From: a virus
Reading direction: 5' to 3' (one strand)
IMG/VR virus record: IMGVR_UViG_3300031962_000018
Coordinates: 1-33,668 of that record
DNA: 33,668 nucleotides
Program-made: the position numbers and the translations under genes
In this document: piece after piece, positions 5,712 to 14,081 of the stretch
Position numbering within the stretch: the first letter of the stretch is position 1
How the letters are laid out: the number at the start of each line of letters is the position of its first letter
The notes under the pieces: generated by a model
What the model was told of the DNA's origin: nothing
What the model saw: the letters and a program-made list of their open reading frames with translations, nothing else
Databases searched by the model: none

Positions 5712-6086
5712 ATGCACAGGGAAGATGCAGCACACCTCGCGCCAGCGCGCAGCAAATCGATCTCGACGATGGTCGTCCCGATCGGCTTGGTCGCGATCGT
5801 GGTCGCTAATACGCTGTACGTCGGGCTGTCTCAGGGGCGAAAAGACGAGAAGCTGGATACCGTGGTCGATTCGGTCAAGGAAATAAAAACCGAGATGTAT
5901 CGCCGCTCGGATGCCGAGAAGGACCGCGAAGTCGTCAACGTCAAGCTCGATGGTCTGGAGCGCCGCGTGACCATCCTGGAAGCGGCCCGCGAGCATCACG
6001 TCGCGGTGGTCACCGCCAGGGTCGAGAAGCAGGAGGACGATCTTCTGACGCGCGCGCAACACTGGCTCATTGGCAAGCCGCATTAG
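5712..6086 (+). CDS. Membrane-anchored coiled-coil protein, opposite to its block
   Basis: A 124-residue protein on the plus strand inside an otherwise minus-strand late block. After a short polar start comes one membrane helix (MVVPIGLVAIVVANTLYVGL, residues about 20-39), then a charged coiled coil to residue 110 (DEKLDTVVDSVKEIKTEMYR and following). The competing minus frame (5544-6083) is His/Asp/Arg-rich without domain character. GGAAAGG lies about 13 bases before the ATG. The 3' end overlaps the convergent gene by four bases. The single-TM-plus-coil layout is seen in some holin-associated and exclusion proteins; the function is unknown. Confidence 0.6.
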   Translation: MHREDAAHLAPARSKSISTMVVPIGLVAIVVANTLYVGLSQGRKDEKLDTVVDSVKEIKTEMYRRSDAEKDREVVNVKLDGLERRVTILEAAREHHVAVVTARVEKQEDDLLTRAQHWLIGKPH

Positions 6087-6352
6087 CGCGACGGCAAAGA
6101 AGCCGGCGGAATGACCGCGGTGGTCGCCGGCCCCTCGAAGACCAGGCTGTCGCAGGTCACTTTGATTCTCACGCCTACGACGTGCGCCCGCTTCAGGATC
6201 GTCAGGGCCGAATCGGGCACCTCCACCTTGCGATAGATGTCCATGCGTAGCCCGACCGGATCGGCGCCGCGGCGCATCTCGCGCACGAACTGAGCGGCGG
6301 CCACGCGCACGAGCTGCGCGATCGTGAGGCCGTCGTTATGATCTGCGCTCAT
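6083..6352 (-). CDS. Hypothetical 89-residue protein
   Basis: Starts at ATG 6352 and overlaps the end of the upstream holin candidate by 17 bases. The N-terminal half is helical and charged (LVRVAAAQFVREMRRGADPV); the C-terminal half alternates hydrophobic and polar residues as in beta strands (GVRIKVTCDSLVFEG). There is no membrane helix or signal. It ends in a four-base convergent overlap with the plus-strand gene. No family recognised; its position links it to the lysis region. Confidence 0.5.
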   Translation of the reverse strand: MSADHNDGLTIAQLVRVAAAQFVREMRRGADPVGLRMDIYRKVEVPDSALTILKRAHVVGVRIKVTCDSLVFEGPATTAVIPPASLPSR

Positions 6353-6749
6353 CGGGCCTGCTCCACGGCAACTGTCCGTTCCACCGCTCGGCCACGTACC
6401 GCAGGATCGCCGCGCCGGACCAGGTGACCAGGTACGCCCAGAACTGCTGATCTGACAGGTTGTTGGCGAGCGTGTCGTGCATCACGACCCAGCTCGAGAT
6501 CGCGAAGCTGCCCAGGATCGCCATGCGCAGGGCCGTGGGTTTGCCCGTCGTGTCGTCCTTGAGCATGTCGGCGAAGTCGAAATCGGTGCGCTGCTGAGCC
6601 TTCCAGACCACCCAGCACGCCGCCAGCAGCAGGATCACCAGGACGATATCGGCGGTGTTCAGGTGGGAGATGAACCACTCGGCCCAGCTCCGAGCGCTGG
6701 GCGTGGTCGCGGCGGTCAGGGCCTCGGCCGCCGGGGTGGAATCGGCCAT
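6336..6749 (-). CDS. Three-TM membrane protein, holin candidate
   Basis: A 137-residue protein with AGGAG before its ATG. Three hydrophobic segments are visible, at about residues 34-50 (DIVLVILLLAACWVVWK), 74-91 (LRMAILGSFAISSWVVM) and 103-120 (FWAYLVTWSGAAILRYVA). Between the first two lies a charged loop, FDFADMLKDDTTGKPT. In a lysis region with an endolysin lacking its own export signal and a spanin pair, the missing member is a holin, and this is the only three-TM protein nearby. Assignment is by topology and context; I see no diagnostic holin motif. Confidence 0.6.
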   Translation of the reverse strand: MADSTPAAEALTAATTPSARSWAEWFISHLNTADIVLVILLLAACWVVWKAQQRTDFDFADMLKDDTTGKPTALRMAILGSFAISSWVVMHDTLANNLSDQQFWAYLVTWSGAAILRYVAERWNGQLPWSRPDERRS

Positions 6750-6822
6750 CGCCTCTGCTCCTGTGACGCCGCAGCGCGCACAGTAACCCGATTCGCGCTA
6801 ATGCCAATCGCTCGAAAAGAGG

Positions 6823-7071
6823 TCAGGGCGAACCGGTATCCGCGACAGGCTTAAGCGTGAGCTCCATTCCGAACTGCGTCAGCATCAGCGCGCGCACGGC
6901 GTCGGTCTTGTTCATCAGAATCGCAGAAGCGCGATTGTGCGGGGCGCCGATCGAGAGCGTTTGCGCGAGCGTGCGCGCGTGGTGTTCGAGTCCTTTCGGC
7001 AGCATGGCGACGATCTCGACCTGATCGGTTTCCGGATGCGCCTGAACGACGGTCCATACCTGCTCGATCAC
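6823..7071 (-). CDS. Hypothetical 82-residue protein
   Basis: GTG start overlapping the stop of the upstream membrane mini-gene (GTGA). The product reads as a small alpha/beta protein (IEQVWTVVQAHPETDQVEIV at the start, then MLPKGLEHHARTLAQTLSIG). No membrane segment or metal motif is seen. The block 6750-6822 downstream holds no gene. Family not recognised. Confidence 0.5.
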   Translation of the reverse strand: MIEQVWTVVQAHPETDQVEIVAMLPKGLEHHARTLAQTLSIGAPHNRASAILMNKTDAVRALMLTQFGMELTLKPVADTGSP

Positions 7072-7205
7072 AGTTTCTTCGCGACTTGCTCGGCTCCCTG
7101 AAGCAGCGCCCTGGCCTTAGCGCGATGGTTGATCCACCACCACCACGCACCAACCAATGCGGCGCCGGCCGCGAAACAGATCACGTACGGAAGAAGATTT
7201 GTCAT
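7068..7205 (-). CDS. 45-residue membrane mini-protein
   Basis: ATG at 7205 follows GGAGG (7211-7215 on the opposite strand) at good spacing. The product starts MTNLLPYVICFAAGAALVGA, continues WWWW, and ends in a basic amphipathic tail (HRAKARALLQGAEQVAKKL). This is one membrane helix with an aromatic boundary and a cytoplasmic tail. It lies directly after the tail-fibre gene and is coupled to the next gene by GTGA. A lysis-related role is possible by position. Confidence 0.6.
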   Translation of the reverse strand: MTNLLPYVICFAAGAALVGAWWWWINHRAKARALLQGAEQVAKKL

Positions 7206-7214
7206 GATGACCTC

Positions 7215-8210
7215 CTATCGCTGGCTGATGGTGAGATAGGCCCCAGCCGTGACCTGATACGTACTGCTGAACGCAAGGGCAGATGCGACCGTGAGCGTTT
7301 GATTGGCGGCGTTCGTGATGACCAGCGCGCGCATGCTGTAGGCTGCTCCCACATCGCCATTGGCACCGGTGATAGAAAGCTGCTGGCCGTTCGCCGCCAC
7401 CGGTCCTACGATCGTGTTTGCCGTGCCGCCAAAGTAGATGTTCGTATTGATGTTGATCGAGGCGGACGGTTGAGAAAACAGGCCGCTGAACATCACATCA
7501 TAGACACCGGCATTGGCAAAGGTGATCGTGCCGGCCGAGTTGGTGATGCCGCTGCCGGCCGATGTTCCGTTTACGTTGAAGTTGACGATGCTACCGCTAT
7601 TGGTGATGCCGCTCGTCAGGAACGAGGCCGCATTGGGCGTGGTTGTTACGAAGTTGGCGGAGGTGACGGTACCGCTAAATGTTCCGTTCGCGGCCCCCGT
7701 GATCGAGTTGCCACCCATCGCCAAGTTGCCGCTGAGCGTGAGCGGTCCAAGCGAAGATGCACCAGCAGCAGCGATCGAGTCGGCCGTGATCGCATCGACT
7801 GTAAGAGCCTCCAGGCTCGTGGAGCCGGTGACCGTGAGCGTGCCGGTCGTGAACGAAGTGGCGAACGCGGTGATCTGCGATTGCAGATTGGCGATATCGG
7901 CCGAGGTCGCATTCGCGACCATGTAGCCGAAGCTGTCGAGCTGATTGCTATTGACATCAAATACGGTGAACGTGTAGATCTGGCCCGCCACTAGGAACAA
8001 CTGACACGTGGCGCCCGTTGCATTCGAAATCTCTCCGCGAGCATTCAGCGGGATCGGGTTCGGCAACGCAGTCGTGCCGCCGGAATCCTGATAGGTCGGA
8101 TAGTTGATGCCGCCGACTTGCGTTAGAACGGTCCCGCCCGCGGCCGGCTTCCCGCTATTGTCGAGAAATTGTAGGGTCGGGACAGAGCAGAGGGAGACGG
8201 TGGCGGCCAT
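7215..8210 (-). CDS. Tail fibre / receptor-binding protein, C1q-TNF-like tip
   Basis: A 331-residue protein. The N-terminal 95 residues (PTLQFLDNSGKPAAGGTVLT and following) look like the virion-attachment domain found at the start of many podoviral fibres. A shaft follows, rich in Gly, Thr, Ser and Asn with short repeats such as GNLAMGGNSITGAANG (about 105-215). The C-terminal 120 residues alternate beta strands (ITFANAGVYDVMFSGLFSQ and later TANTIVGPVAANGQ), consistent with a C1q/TNF-like trimeric jelly roll. Such tips bind host surface structures. Domain naming is by eye; the fibre role is well supported by architecture and by its position between the ejection and lysis genes. Confidence 0.75.
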   Translation of the reverse strand: MAATVSLCSVPTLQFLDNSGKPAAGGTVLTQVGGINYPTYQDSGGTTALPNPIPLNARGEISNATGATCQLFLVAGQIYTFTVFDVNSNQLDSFGYMVANATSADIANLQSQITAFATSFTTGTLTVTGSTSLEALTVDAITADSIAAAGASSLGPLTLSGNLAMGGNSITGAANGTFSGTVTSANFVTTTPNAASFLTSGITNSGSIVNFNVNGTSAGSGITNSAGTITFANAGVYDVMFSGLFSQPSASININTNIYFGGTANTIVGPVAANGQQLSITGANGDVGAAYSMRALVITNAANQTLTVASALAFSSTYQVTAGAYLTISQR

Positions 8211-8349
8211 TTATCTGCCCCGCTTTCCAGCGTAGACTTGCCGCATGCTGCTTGACCTTTTCATCGCGATCCTATTTCTGCGCCTGTACTGGTGGTGGCA
8301 GACGAGGCTCGGTCGCAAAAGCATGAGTCAGCATCTGCTGAACCGTCCG

Positions 8350-10383
8350 TTATGGGGTGGTCGGCACGATGCGGGACCGAACGCTGCGAAGCGCTGAGCG
8401 CGCGGCCAGACTCTGAGCTAACGCCTCGCCGCCGGCCGCACCTGCCGCCGCGCCGGTTCCCGGGAATCCGAAGAGTCCGCCCGCCAGGCCGCCGGCCGCC
8501 GCACCGGTTGCCGGGATCACCTTCATGGCGCCGCGCTGGATCAGATTCGCGCCCTGCACCGCATCGCCCGGATAGCTCGCATTGACGTGCAGGATGTTGC
8601 CGGCCTGGTTCAGGTCCTGCAGAGCTGAGATTTCCTGCGGCGAAAAGACCTGCTGATAGCGGCTGGAGTTGCGCGCGAGCTCGGTGGCTACACCTTTGGC
8701 ATTCCACTGCGTTGCCGTCTTGCCACCAGCGTCCGCCACTCGATTCGCCATATGTGCCTTGACCTCCGAGAGTGCCGCGTCGCCCAGCGGCTGGATCTCT
8801 GGCGGCAAGTTCTTAAGAACGTTCACGACGTGCGAAAACTGCGCGCTCGGCAGCGTCGTGAGCATGTCCGGGATCTTTTCGACTGGCACGGCCCGATTGA
8901 TTCCGCCCGGGCCGTTGGCATCGATCAGCTTGGCGATCCCGTCCGGATCCTCCAGCGTGCGTGCCCGCAGCGCTCGCATCGCGCGCGCCTGCTGAAACAC
9001 ATCCGAGCCGGCCGACGAGGTGACATCATCATCGATCGCGTTTTTGAGCTGCCCGACAAAGCGCGACGTGCGCGGCGTCCAGTTGTCATTGAGCCACTGG
9101 CGCAGATTTTCGGCGTTGCCTACGGTGGCCTCGTCGCCCACGCCCAGCTTGCCCATGCGCGCCTGCAGACCCTTGTACAGCGCCTCGCCTTCGGTGGTCC
9201 CGAGGAAGTTCGATTCGTCGCCGGCCAGCGCCTTAAGGTTGTCCATCGCGACCGGCGTGTCGCCGGCCTTGGCGCGCGCCGCTGTGTAGAGCGCCTTGGT
9301 CTGTGTGTTGAACCATTCGCCCAGCGCGTCCAGCGGCGCCAGGATCGTGTTGCCCTTAAGAATGCGCGCGGTTTCGTCCATCCCGACCGTTCCGCCCGTA
9401 TCGCGCACGATGCCTTCAGCGTGGTTCTGCAGCGCCTGGCGCTCCATACCCAGCTGCGCCTGCATGGCGCGACCGTCCGGGCTATCAAGCTTGGCCTGCT
9501 GAAAGTCGGTCGATGCCGCCCCGGCGTCGGCATTGACGGCGCTCTCACGCGCCTTCGGCAGGCCGATCCGGTTCAAGACGGCCTTGCGCGCCGCAACATC
9601 GGCCGCAGCGGCAGGCGGAATAGCCGGCTGGGCGCCCGGGATCGGTTCCGCTGGCTGTTCGAACACGGGCGCCGTGGGCTTGGCAGCGGCAGTGCCAGCG
9701 ACGGCCTCTGAGGGCTGCACGAGCCCCGCAGCGCCTTCCGGCACCGGAGGGCCACCAGATGGTGCTCCCTTCGGCAGCACGCGTCCCAGCGCCCGCATAG
9801 CGGCCACCGGACCGGCAAATTGCGTCCCGACATCGGCCGCTGTGGCAAGGCCAGCGCGCACGCCGCTCGGAACGGTGACCTCCTGGCCTTCCAGGTAGAA
9901 CGGATGCTCTGGCGAGCCGGCCTCCTGCACTGCCTCCCCTATCTTGCCGCCGACCGTGCCGAGCCACTGGCCCGGCTTGGAGAGGATCGCCGCGATATCC
10001 TTGCCTTCCTGCGTCTTTGGCTCGTAGGTGTAGTCATTCTGGGCGGCATGGATCGCATTCACGGCATCGTCCAAGGATGATCCGGTCGCGAGCATCCCGG
10101 CGCCCTTGAAGCCGCCGTAGACGTTCGCCGCCGCGCCGGTCGCGAGCTTCGCGAAGCCTTCCCAGCCACCACCGCCGAAAGCGCTCTGCGCCGGCTTGGC
10201 CTCAGTCGCTTGCGCCGTTGGTTTCGATTCCGGCAGGGCGGCAGTCGCGTCCTGGTCCATGCGACTGCTGAGCGTTTGCGGTGCAATATCCTGCGCCATG
10301 CGGGCGCTTAAGCTTTGCGGCGCAGCCTGATCCGGCGCGGCCGGCGTCCCCGCGTCGAGCTGCATCTGCTCGGACAGGTTCAC
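8350..10383 (-). CDS. Large internal virion / DNA ejection protein
   Basis: A 677-residue protein with a GTG start overlapping the upstream stop (GTGA). The N-terminus has a short repeated unit (SLSARMAQDIA, then TLSSRMDQD). A Gly/Ala-rich segment follows (about 68-110), then long Ala/Gln helices through the middle. The C-terminus again becomes a Gly/Ala-rich membrane-active-looking stretch (TGAAAGGLAGGLFGFPGTGA). Position after two other ejection candidates, size, and mixed helical/hydrophobic composition match P22 gp16-type proteins that leave the capsid with the DNA. Sequence identity to gp16 is not evident; the role is inferred. Confidence 0.65.
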   Translation of the reverse strand: MNLSEQMQLDAGTPAAPDQAAPQSLSARMAQDIAPQTLSSRMDQDATAALPESKPTAQATEAKPAQSAFGGGGWEGFAKLATGAAANVYGGFKGAGMLATGSSLDDAVNAIHAAQNDYTYEPKTQEGKDIAAILSKPGQWLGTVGGKIGEAVQEAGSPEHPFYLEGQEVTVPSGVRAGLATAADVGTQFAGPVAAMRALGRVLPKGAPSGGPPVPEGAAGLVQPSEAVAGTAAAKPTAPVFEQPAEPIPGAQPAIPPAAAADVAARKAVLNRIGLPKARESAVNADAGAASTDFQQAKLDSPDGRAMQAQLGMERQALQNHAEGIVRDTGGTVGMDETARILKGNTILAPLDALGEWFNTQTKALYTAARAKAGDTPVAMDNLKALAGDESNFLGTTEGEALYKGLQARMGKLGVGDEATVGNAENLRQWLNDNWTPRTSRFVGQLKNAIDDDVTSSAGSDVFQQARAMRALRARTLEDPDGIAKLIDANGPGGINRAVPVEKIPDMLTTLPSAQFSHVVNVLKNLPPEIQPLGDAALSEVKAHMANRVADAGGKTATQWNAKGVATELARNSSRYQQVFSPQEISALQDLNQAGNILHVNASYPGDAVQGANLIQRGAMKVIPATGAAAGGLAGGLFGFPGTGAAAGAAGGEALAQSLAARSALRSVRSRIVPTTP

Positions 10384-11891
10384 CTGAAAAATCCCATCTG
10401 CTCGAGCGCGCCGGCCTTGCGCACCAGGTCGGCCTTATCCGGCTGCCTGGAGATGAAGACGCGCGCTGCGGCCGGGTTGCTCTTGGCCAGATCCTGGTAC
10501 TGCCAGATGCGCGGGTCGGCGCTCGCCTCGAAGGCTTGCCGGCCTTCCTGGTACGCCTGCGGATCGCCCGCGCCGCGGTTCGATAGGCGCGTGGTCTGCA
10601 GGAAATTACGCTCGGCCTGGTTCATCATGACCTGGCCGCGCAGCGTCCCGGCGGCTTCCTTGATGGCGTCCGGATCCATGTGCGAGTTCGGCTGCCCGGC
10701 CTCGACCAGCGCGCGGGCCGCGTCGGTGCCGGCTGGCGTGGAGATGTTCAATTGCGCTATCGCTTTGTTCAGCAAGTTCGTGTCGGTCTGCGCGTCACCG
10801 GTCGCGTTGATCCCGAAGCCGCGCAGAATGCCCGCCATGTACTGCTTTTTGTCGCCGCCCGGCCCGGTGAACGCGGAGGGCGCCAAGCTCTCGATTGTCT
10901 TGGTCAAACCGGTCACCAGCGGCATACTTTGCGCGCTGGCGTTCAGGCCCGTGAAGTGGTCCGCCATGTCGGCCGTGGTTTTCTGCTGACCCTGGACGGC
11001 GGCCGGAGTCGGGAATGGCGAGCCGCCCGCACCCATGCCGGTCCCAGCGGCGCCGCCGATGTAATGCGGCTGTCCCTGCAGATCCATCACGATCTGCGGC
11101 GCGACGCCCTGTTTCACCTCCGGACCGGTAGGTCCCATCGGAAGCGGTGACAGCGGATTGAGCTGCACCGGTTGCGCGCCGCCCGCAGGACCCGTAACGC
11201 TGCCGATCGCAGGGCCCTGTGTGCCAGCGACAGCGGCCGTCGGCTCGAACTGCTGGGCCAGATGCAGCAGGGAGAGCTTGGTTTTCGCATCCGGAACATG
11301 GTCGCCAAGATTCTGCAGCAGGGATTTCGAATAGCTCGCGGCATTGGTAAGCGCTGCTGGCGCATTCGGTCCCTGCTGCTGCACGTACGCGTCGATCTTC
11401 GACATGATGGCGCCGGACGCATCGGCGGGCGTGTTCTGATCGCCCATCGATGAGCGCACGATTCCGGCGATGTCGTCTTTGTAGTTCTGGCCGAGTTGCC
11501 GCGCGCTGTCGGCGAGCTTCAGGCGCGTGTCCTGCGTCTTCACGATGTTCTGCACCACGTCCTGCCCGGTCATCGGCAGGTACTTGGTTGCGAATTTCGT
11601 TAACGCGACCGGATCGGCTTCCCCGTTGGCGCCCATGAGCGGATTGCCGTCCGGATCCTTTCCGTTTTGCATGGACGATTGCAGCAGTTGCCGCTCACCC
11701 ATCGTCTGCTGATTCCTCTGAGCCTCGGCCTGCGCAGTCGCCTGCAGGGCTTGCCCGGTCTGAAGTGTCTGCTGGGCCTGCTGAACGCCGATCTGTTTCT
11801 GCTGCAGACCCATGAGGTCCGATAGCGTCGTCAAACCTTTGTTCGGGTTGACATCGACGTTCTGCGCGATTGGGGCGCCGAAGTCAGGCAT
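10380..11891 (-). CDS. Internal virion / DNA ejection protein (gp20-like)
   Basis: A 503-residue protein. The first 75 residues are Gln/Ala-rich helix (LMGLQQKQIGVQQAQQTLQT), like the Gln-rich N-termini of ejection proteins in the P22 group. The middle is low in Cys with Pro/Gly linkers (about 230-300), and the C-terminal half is helical again, with SRQPDKADLVRKAGALEQMG at the end. It starts two bases after the stop of the gp7-like gene and is coupled to the next large protein. Assignment as a gp20-type ejection protein is from order and composition. Confidence 0.65.
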   Translation of the reverse strand: MPDFGAPIAQNVDVNPNKGLTTLSDLMGLQQKQIGVQQAQQTLQTGQALQATAQAEAQRNQQTMGERQLLQSSMQNGKDPDGNPLMGANGEADPVALTKFATKYLPMTGQDVVQNIVKTQDTRLKLADSARQLGQNYKDDIAGIVRSSMGDQNTPADASGAIMSKIDAYVQQQGPNAPAALTNAASYSKSLLQNLGDHVPDAKTKLSLLHLAQQFEPTAAVAGTQGPAIGSVTGPAGGAQPVQLNPLSPLPMGPTGPEVKQGVAPQIVMDLQGQPHYIGGAAGTGMGAGGSPFPTPAAVQGQQKTTADMADHFTGLNASAQSMPLVTGLTKTIESLAPSAFTGPGGDKKQYMAGILRGFGINATGDAQTDTNLLNKAIAQLNISTPAGTDAARALVEAGQPNSHMDPDAIKEAAGTLRGQVMMNQAERNFLQTTRLSNRGAGDPQAYQEGRQAFEASADPRIWQYQDLAKSNPAAARVFISRQPDKADLVRKAGALEQMGFFR

Positions 11892-12623
11892 CTAAGTTCC
11901 AGCGCCTTGGCCCGGCTGCCCGACAGTGTTCACAGGCAGATTGCTGAAGTCGAATCCGCCTCCACCTCCGCCTCCACCTCCTCCTCCGCCGCCCTGTCCG
12001 GATAGAAGATAGGCAAGTGGAACGCCTGCGCCTCCAACCGCATTGGTGCCACCGACGATGCCACCGGCAGTTGATGCGGCAGCGCCGGCCTGCGCCTGCG
12101 CGATCCCGGTGCCAAGTTGCGTGCCGGATGTTCCGACCTGTGTGGCCGCATTCTGGCCCAGGCCAGCGATACCGGAGAGCCGCGAGAAAATTGCATTGTT
12201 CTGCGTCTGGAATCGGTTGAAGGCGTTCTGATATCCGGTCGCCGCCATATTCTGATTGAACGACATCAGATCTTTCAGCGCCGGTCCCGATAAAGCCCCG
12301 ACCCCAGGCGTATCCGCATTGCGCAGCGCCTGGCCTCCAGTTTGGAGCTGGAATTGATAGCCGGGATCTAGATTGTTAAGGAAGTCCTGCGGCGAGAAGC
12401 TTCGATTGAGCTGGCCGCCCGGGGCGAGCATGCTGTTCAATTGCGAGGTCGCGCCATAGCCGGCCTGAATGAACGGCTGCTCCTGGGCGTTGATCGTGTT
12501 GAACATCGAGAGCTGCGTATTTGCAGCCTTCTGTTGACCGCCGGCCTGCGTGTTGGCGGCCATGTTCGAGCCGACAGCGCCGACGACAGCGGCCCCGCCT
12601 ACAGCGACCGCAACCCAGCTCAT
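11892..12623 (-). CDS. gp7-like DNA transfer protein with polyglycine tract
   Basis: A 243-residue protein. It begins with a short Ala/Val/Gly-rich hydrophobic segment (SWVAVAVGGAAVVGAVGS) and then a helical domain with TINAQEQPFIQAGYGATSQL and QDFLNNLDPGYQFQLQTGGQ. The latter pair is typical of P22 gp7-type 'DNA transfer' proteins in many podoviruses. The C-terminal third is Gly/Ala/Gln-rich and contains thirteen consecutive Gly (DNA about 11952-11990). gp7-type proteins travel with the DNA into the host envelope. The start is fixed by the ATGA overlap with the upstream gene. Confidence 0.75.
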   Translation of the reverse strand: MSWVAVAVGGAAVVGAVGSNMAANTQAGGQQKAANTQLSMFNTINAQEQPFIQAGYGATSQLNSMLAPGGQLNRSFSPQDFLNNLDPGYQFQLQTGGQALRNADTPGVGALSGPALKDLMSFNQNMAATGYQNAFNRFQTQNNAIFSRLSGIAGLGQNAATQVGTSGTQLGTGIAQAQAGAAASTAGGIVGGTNAVGGAGVPLAYLLSGQGGGGGGGGGGGGGFDFSNLPVNTVGQPGQGAGT

Positions 12624-13087
12624 GGGGCCACCCGCTCTGTCGTGGATTCCATCATCAGCACGCCCGGCTTCGGATTGTTGCGGACATCGAAAAGGGACGG
12701 CTCTTCGTAATCGGTCAAACGCTTTTCGATCACGTCCAAATTGCGTTCGCGCCCGACGCTGTGCACGGTGACAATGGTGACTTCCTCGATCCGAGTCAGC
12801 ACGGCGCGCTTGGTCCCGGGTTTGGTCACCATGATGTCGCCAGCCTTGATTTCGATCAGCGCGCCGTCCTGCGCCACCCAGGCGCGACCCTTGGTCACGA
12901 TGAAGAAGTTTTCGCGCTTGTGGATCTTGGATACCACGAGCATGTCCGGGAACTGCGTGTATTCGCGCAGGTACATCCCGTCGGCAAAGCGATGCTCCGT
13001 ACGCACGCGTGCCTGCGGCAGCTTTGCCATTGCCTCCTGCAGCCGGTCGATCGACTCGCGCGTCGGCAGCGTCTGCAGATCGCTCAT
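12620..13087 (-). CDS. Cupin-like phage protein
   Basis: A 155-residue protein. Residues about 45-115 have the alternating strand pattern and turn motifs of a small cupin barrel (FFIVTKGRAWVAQDGALIEI, then 'AGDIMVTKPGTKRAVLT'). The usual metal-binding His/Glu set is not clear, so this may be a structural rather than catalytic cupin. Proteins of this type are often found next to gp7-like genes in podoviruses, where their role is unassigned. The gene is joined to its neighbours by ATGA overlaps on both sides, so it is a regular member of the late operon. Confidence 0.6.
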   Translation of the reverse strand: MSDLQTLPTRESIDRLQEAMAKLPQARVRTEHRFADGMYLREYTQFPDMLVVSKIHKRENFFIVTKGRAWVAQDGALIEIKAGDIMVTKPGTKRAVLTRIEEVTIVTVHSVGRERNLDVIEKRLTDYEEPSLFDVRNNPKPGVLMMESTTERVAP

Positions 13088-13422
13088 TGGATCAGCAGCC
13101 CGGAAGCGGTGAATGTGATCGCGGCAGCCGCAGCCGCAAAGGCGTGGAGCTGAGATCCGGCCGGCAGGACCACGCCGGATAACTCAGGCGAGACGTAGGA
13201 CTCGCCTGGTGCAATGGTTCTGGCTGAGATCAAGGTCGTTCCCGGTCCGAGCGCTCCGCCGGGAGTGATCCCGGCAGTGATGGTTATTGCGCCCGCCGTG
13301 GTGTTGGTGAACACCGCGCGGCCGACCTTGGCCGTAGTCTGCGTGGGCGCAGTATAGATCGCAACATCGGCGCTGCCAAGCTGCGTCGGGGCGACCAGCA
13401 GGACCTGGAGTACCGTGGTCAC
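13084..13422 (-). CDS. Structural protein, beta-rich, 112 residues
   Basis: The open frame extends to 13944, but the upstream part is Arg/Cys/Ser-rich shadow sequence opposite the next gene. The true start is taken as GTG 13422, two bases past the upstream stop. The product (MTTVLQVLLVAPTQLGSADV and following, ending AITFTASGLLIQ) is a Thr/Ala/Gly-rich beta protein. It resembles the 109-residue protein at 14308-14637 in theme (both have 'IYTVP/IYTAP'-type strands), suggesting related small virion proteins. Exact role unknown. Confidence 0.6.
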   Translation of the reverse strand: MTTVLQVLLVAPTQLGSADVAIYTAPTQTTAKVGRAVFTNTTAGAITITAGITPGGALGPGTTLISARTIAPGESYVSPELSGVVLPAGSQLHAFAAAAAAITFTASGLLIQ

Positions 13423-13424
13423 GA

Positions 13425-14072
13425 TCAGACCGGCGCTTCGCCCCAGATCATATTGCCTTGCCAAGTGGCCGAGGTAAGCGCAGCGGATCCGCCCAGAGCG
13501 ACCATTGAACCTGGTGGAATGCAGAGCCAACCTGGAATCTCTGGCGGTGAGGCTTGGGTGACCAGCGCCGCGCCGGCTGCGGTTGCCCAATAATATGAGC
13601 CAAGCGGAACGATGTTCGTGAGCGCCGTCGAGCCGGTCAGGGCCGCATTCACGAATGCTTTGGCAGCCGAGCCAGACGGCAACATCGTTAGCTGAGACAC
13701 CGGATAGGCGGCGCTGGCTGCGGCCGTTATCGCCGCCGTAGGGCCGTAGTACAGGCCCCAGGTCACCGTACCAGCCGCAGACGCGGCGACGACATTGGCA
13801 TAGTTGGCTGATAGCACCCACAAATTCTTGCCTGATCCAACCGGGTTCCAGACAGCGATTTGCGGAGTGCCGGCCGCGCCGCCTGAATAGGCAGTGATCG
13901 CGGCTGCGGTAGCAACCGAGACGGAGAAAACCTGCCCGGACCATGTAAGAGCCGTATAACGAGGCAGCAATTCGGAGACGGCGAGCTCGCCGAGCTGCGC
14001 CTGCATCACATTCTGACTGCCCGATCCGCGCGCGTTCGGGGTTGCATTGAGGACTTCACCTTGAATGAGCAT
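13425..14072 (-). CDS. Structural protein, 215 residues
   Basis: Ala/Thr/Gly-rich beta protein starting MLIQGEVLNATPNARGSGSQ and carrying clear segments such as GTVTWGLYYGPTAAITAAAS and PPEIPGWLCIPPGSMVALGG. It has no catalytic motif, signal or membrane helix. Placed among small virion genes between the ejection and gp10-like genes, it is probably a tail or head-surface component. I do not recognise a named family. Confidence 0.6.
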   Translation of the reverse strand: MLIQGEVLNATPNARGSGSQNVMQAQLGELAVSELLPRYTALTWSGQVFSVSVATAAAITAYSGGAAGTPQIAVWNPVGSGKNLWVLSANYANVVAASAAGTVTWGLYYGPTAAITAAASAAYPVSQLTMLPSGSAAKAFVNAALTGSTALTNIVPLGSYYWATAAGAALVTQASPPEIPGWLCIPPGSMVALGGSAALTSATWQGNMIWGEAPV

Positions 14073-14081
14073 GTGCGCTCC

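Noticed and set aside
5544-6083. 179-codon minus frame opposite the coiled-coil gene
   Set aside because: Asp/Arg/His-rich shadow; the plus-strand frame has a clear membrane helix and heptads.
7086-7994. 302-codon plus frame opposite the tail fibre
   Set aside because: Arg/Asp/Gly-rich shadow without domains; the fibre on the minus strand is well supported.
8245-8397. 50-codon plus frame starting MLLDLFIAILFLRLYWWW
   Set aside because: It has a hydrophobic start but overlaps the end of the ejection-protein gene and lacks a ribosome site or neighbours on its strand; too weak to call.
13425-13944. Upstream extension of the 13084-13422 gene
   Set aside because: The extension is antiparallel-free shadow in another frame of the 215-residue gene, rich in Arg, Cys and Ser; the coding start is the GTG at 13422.
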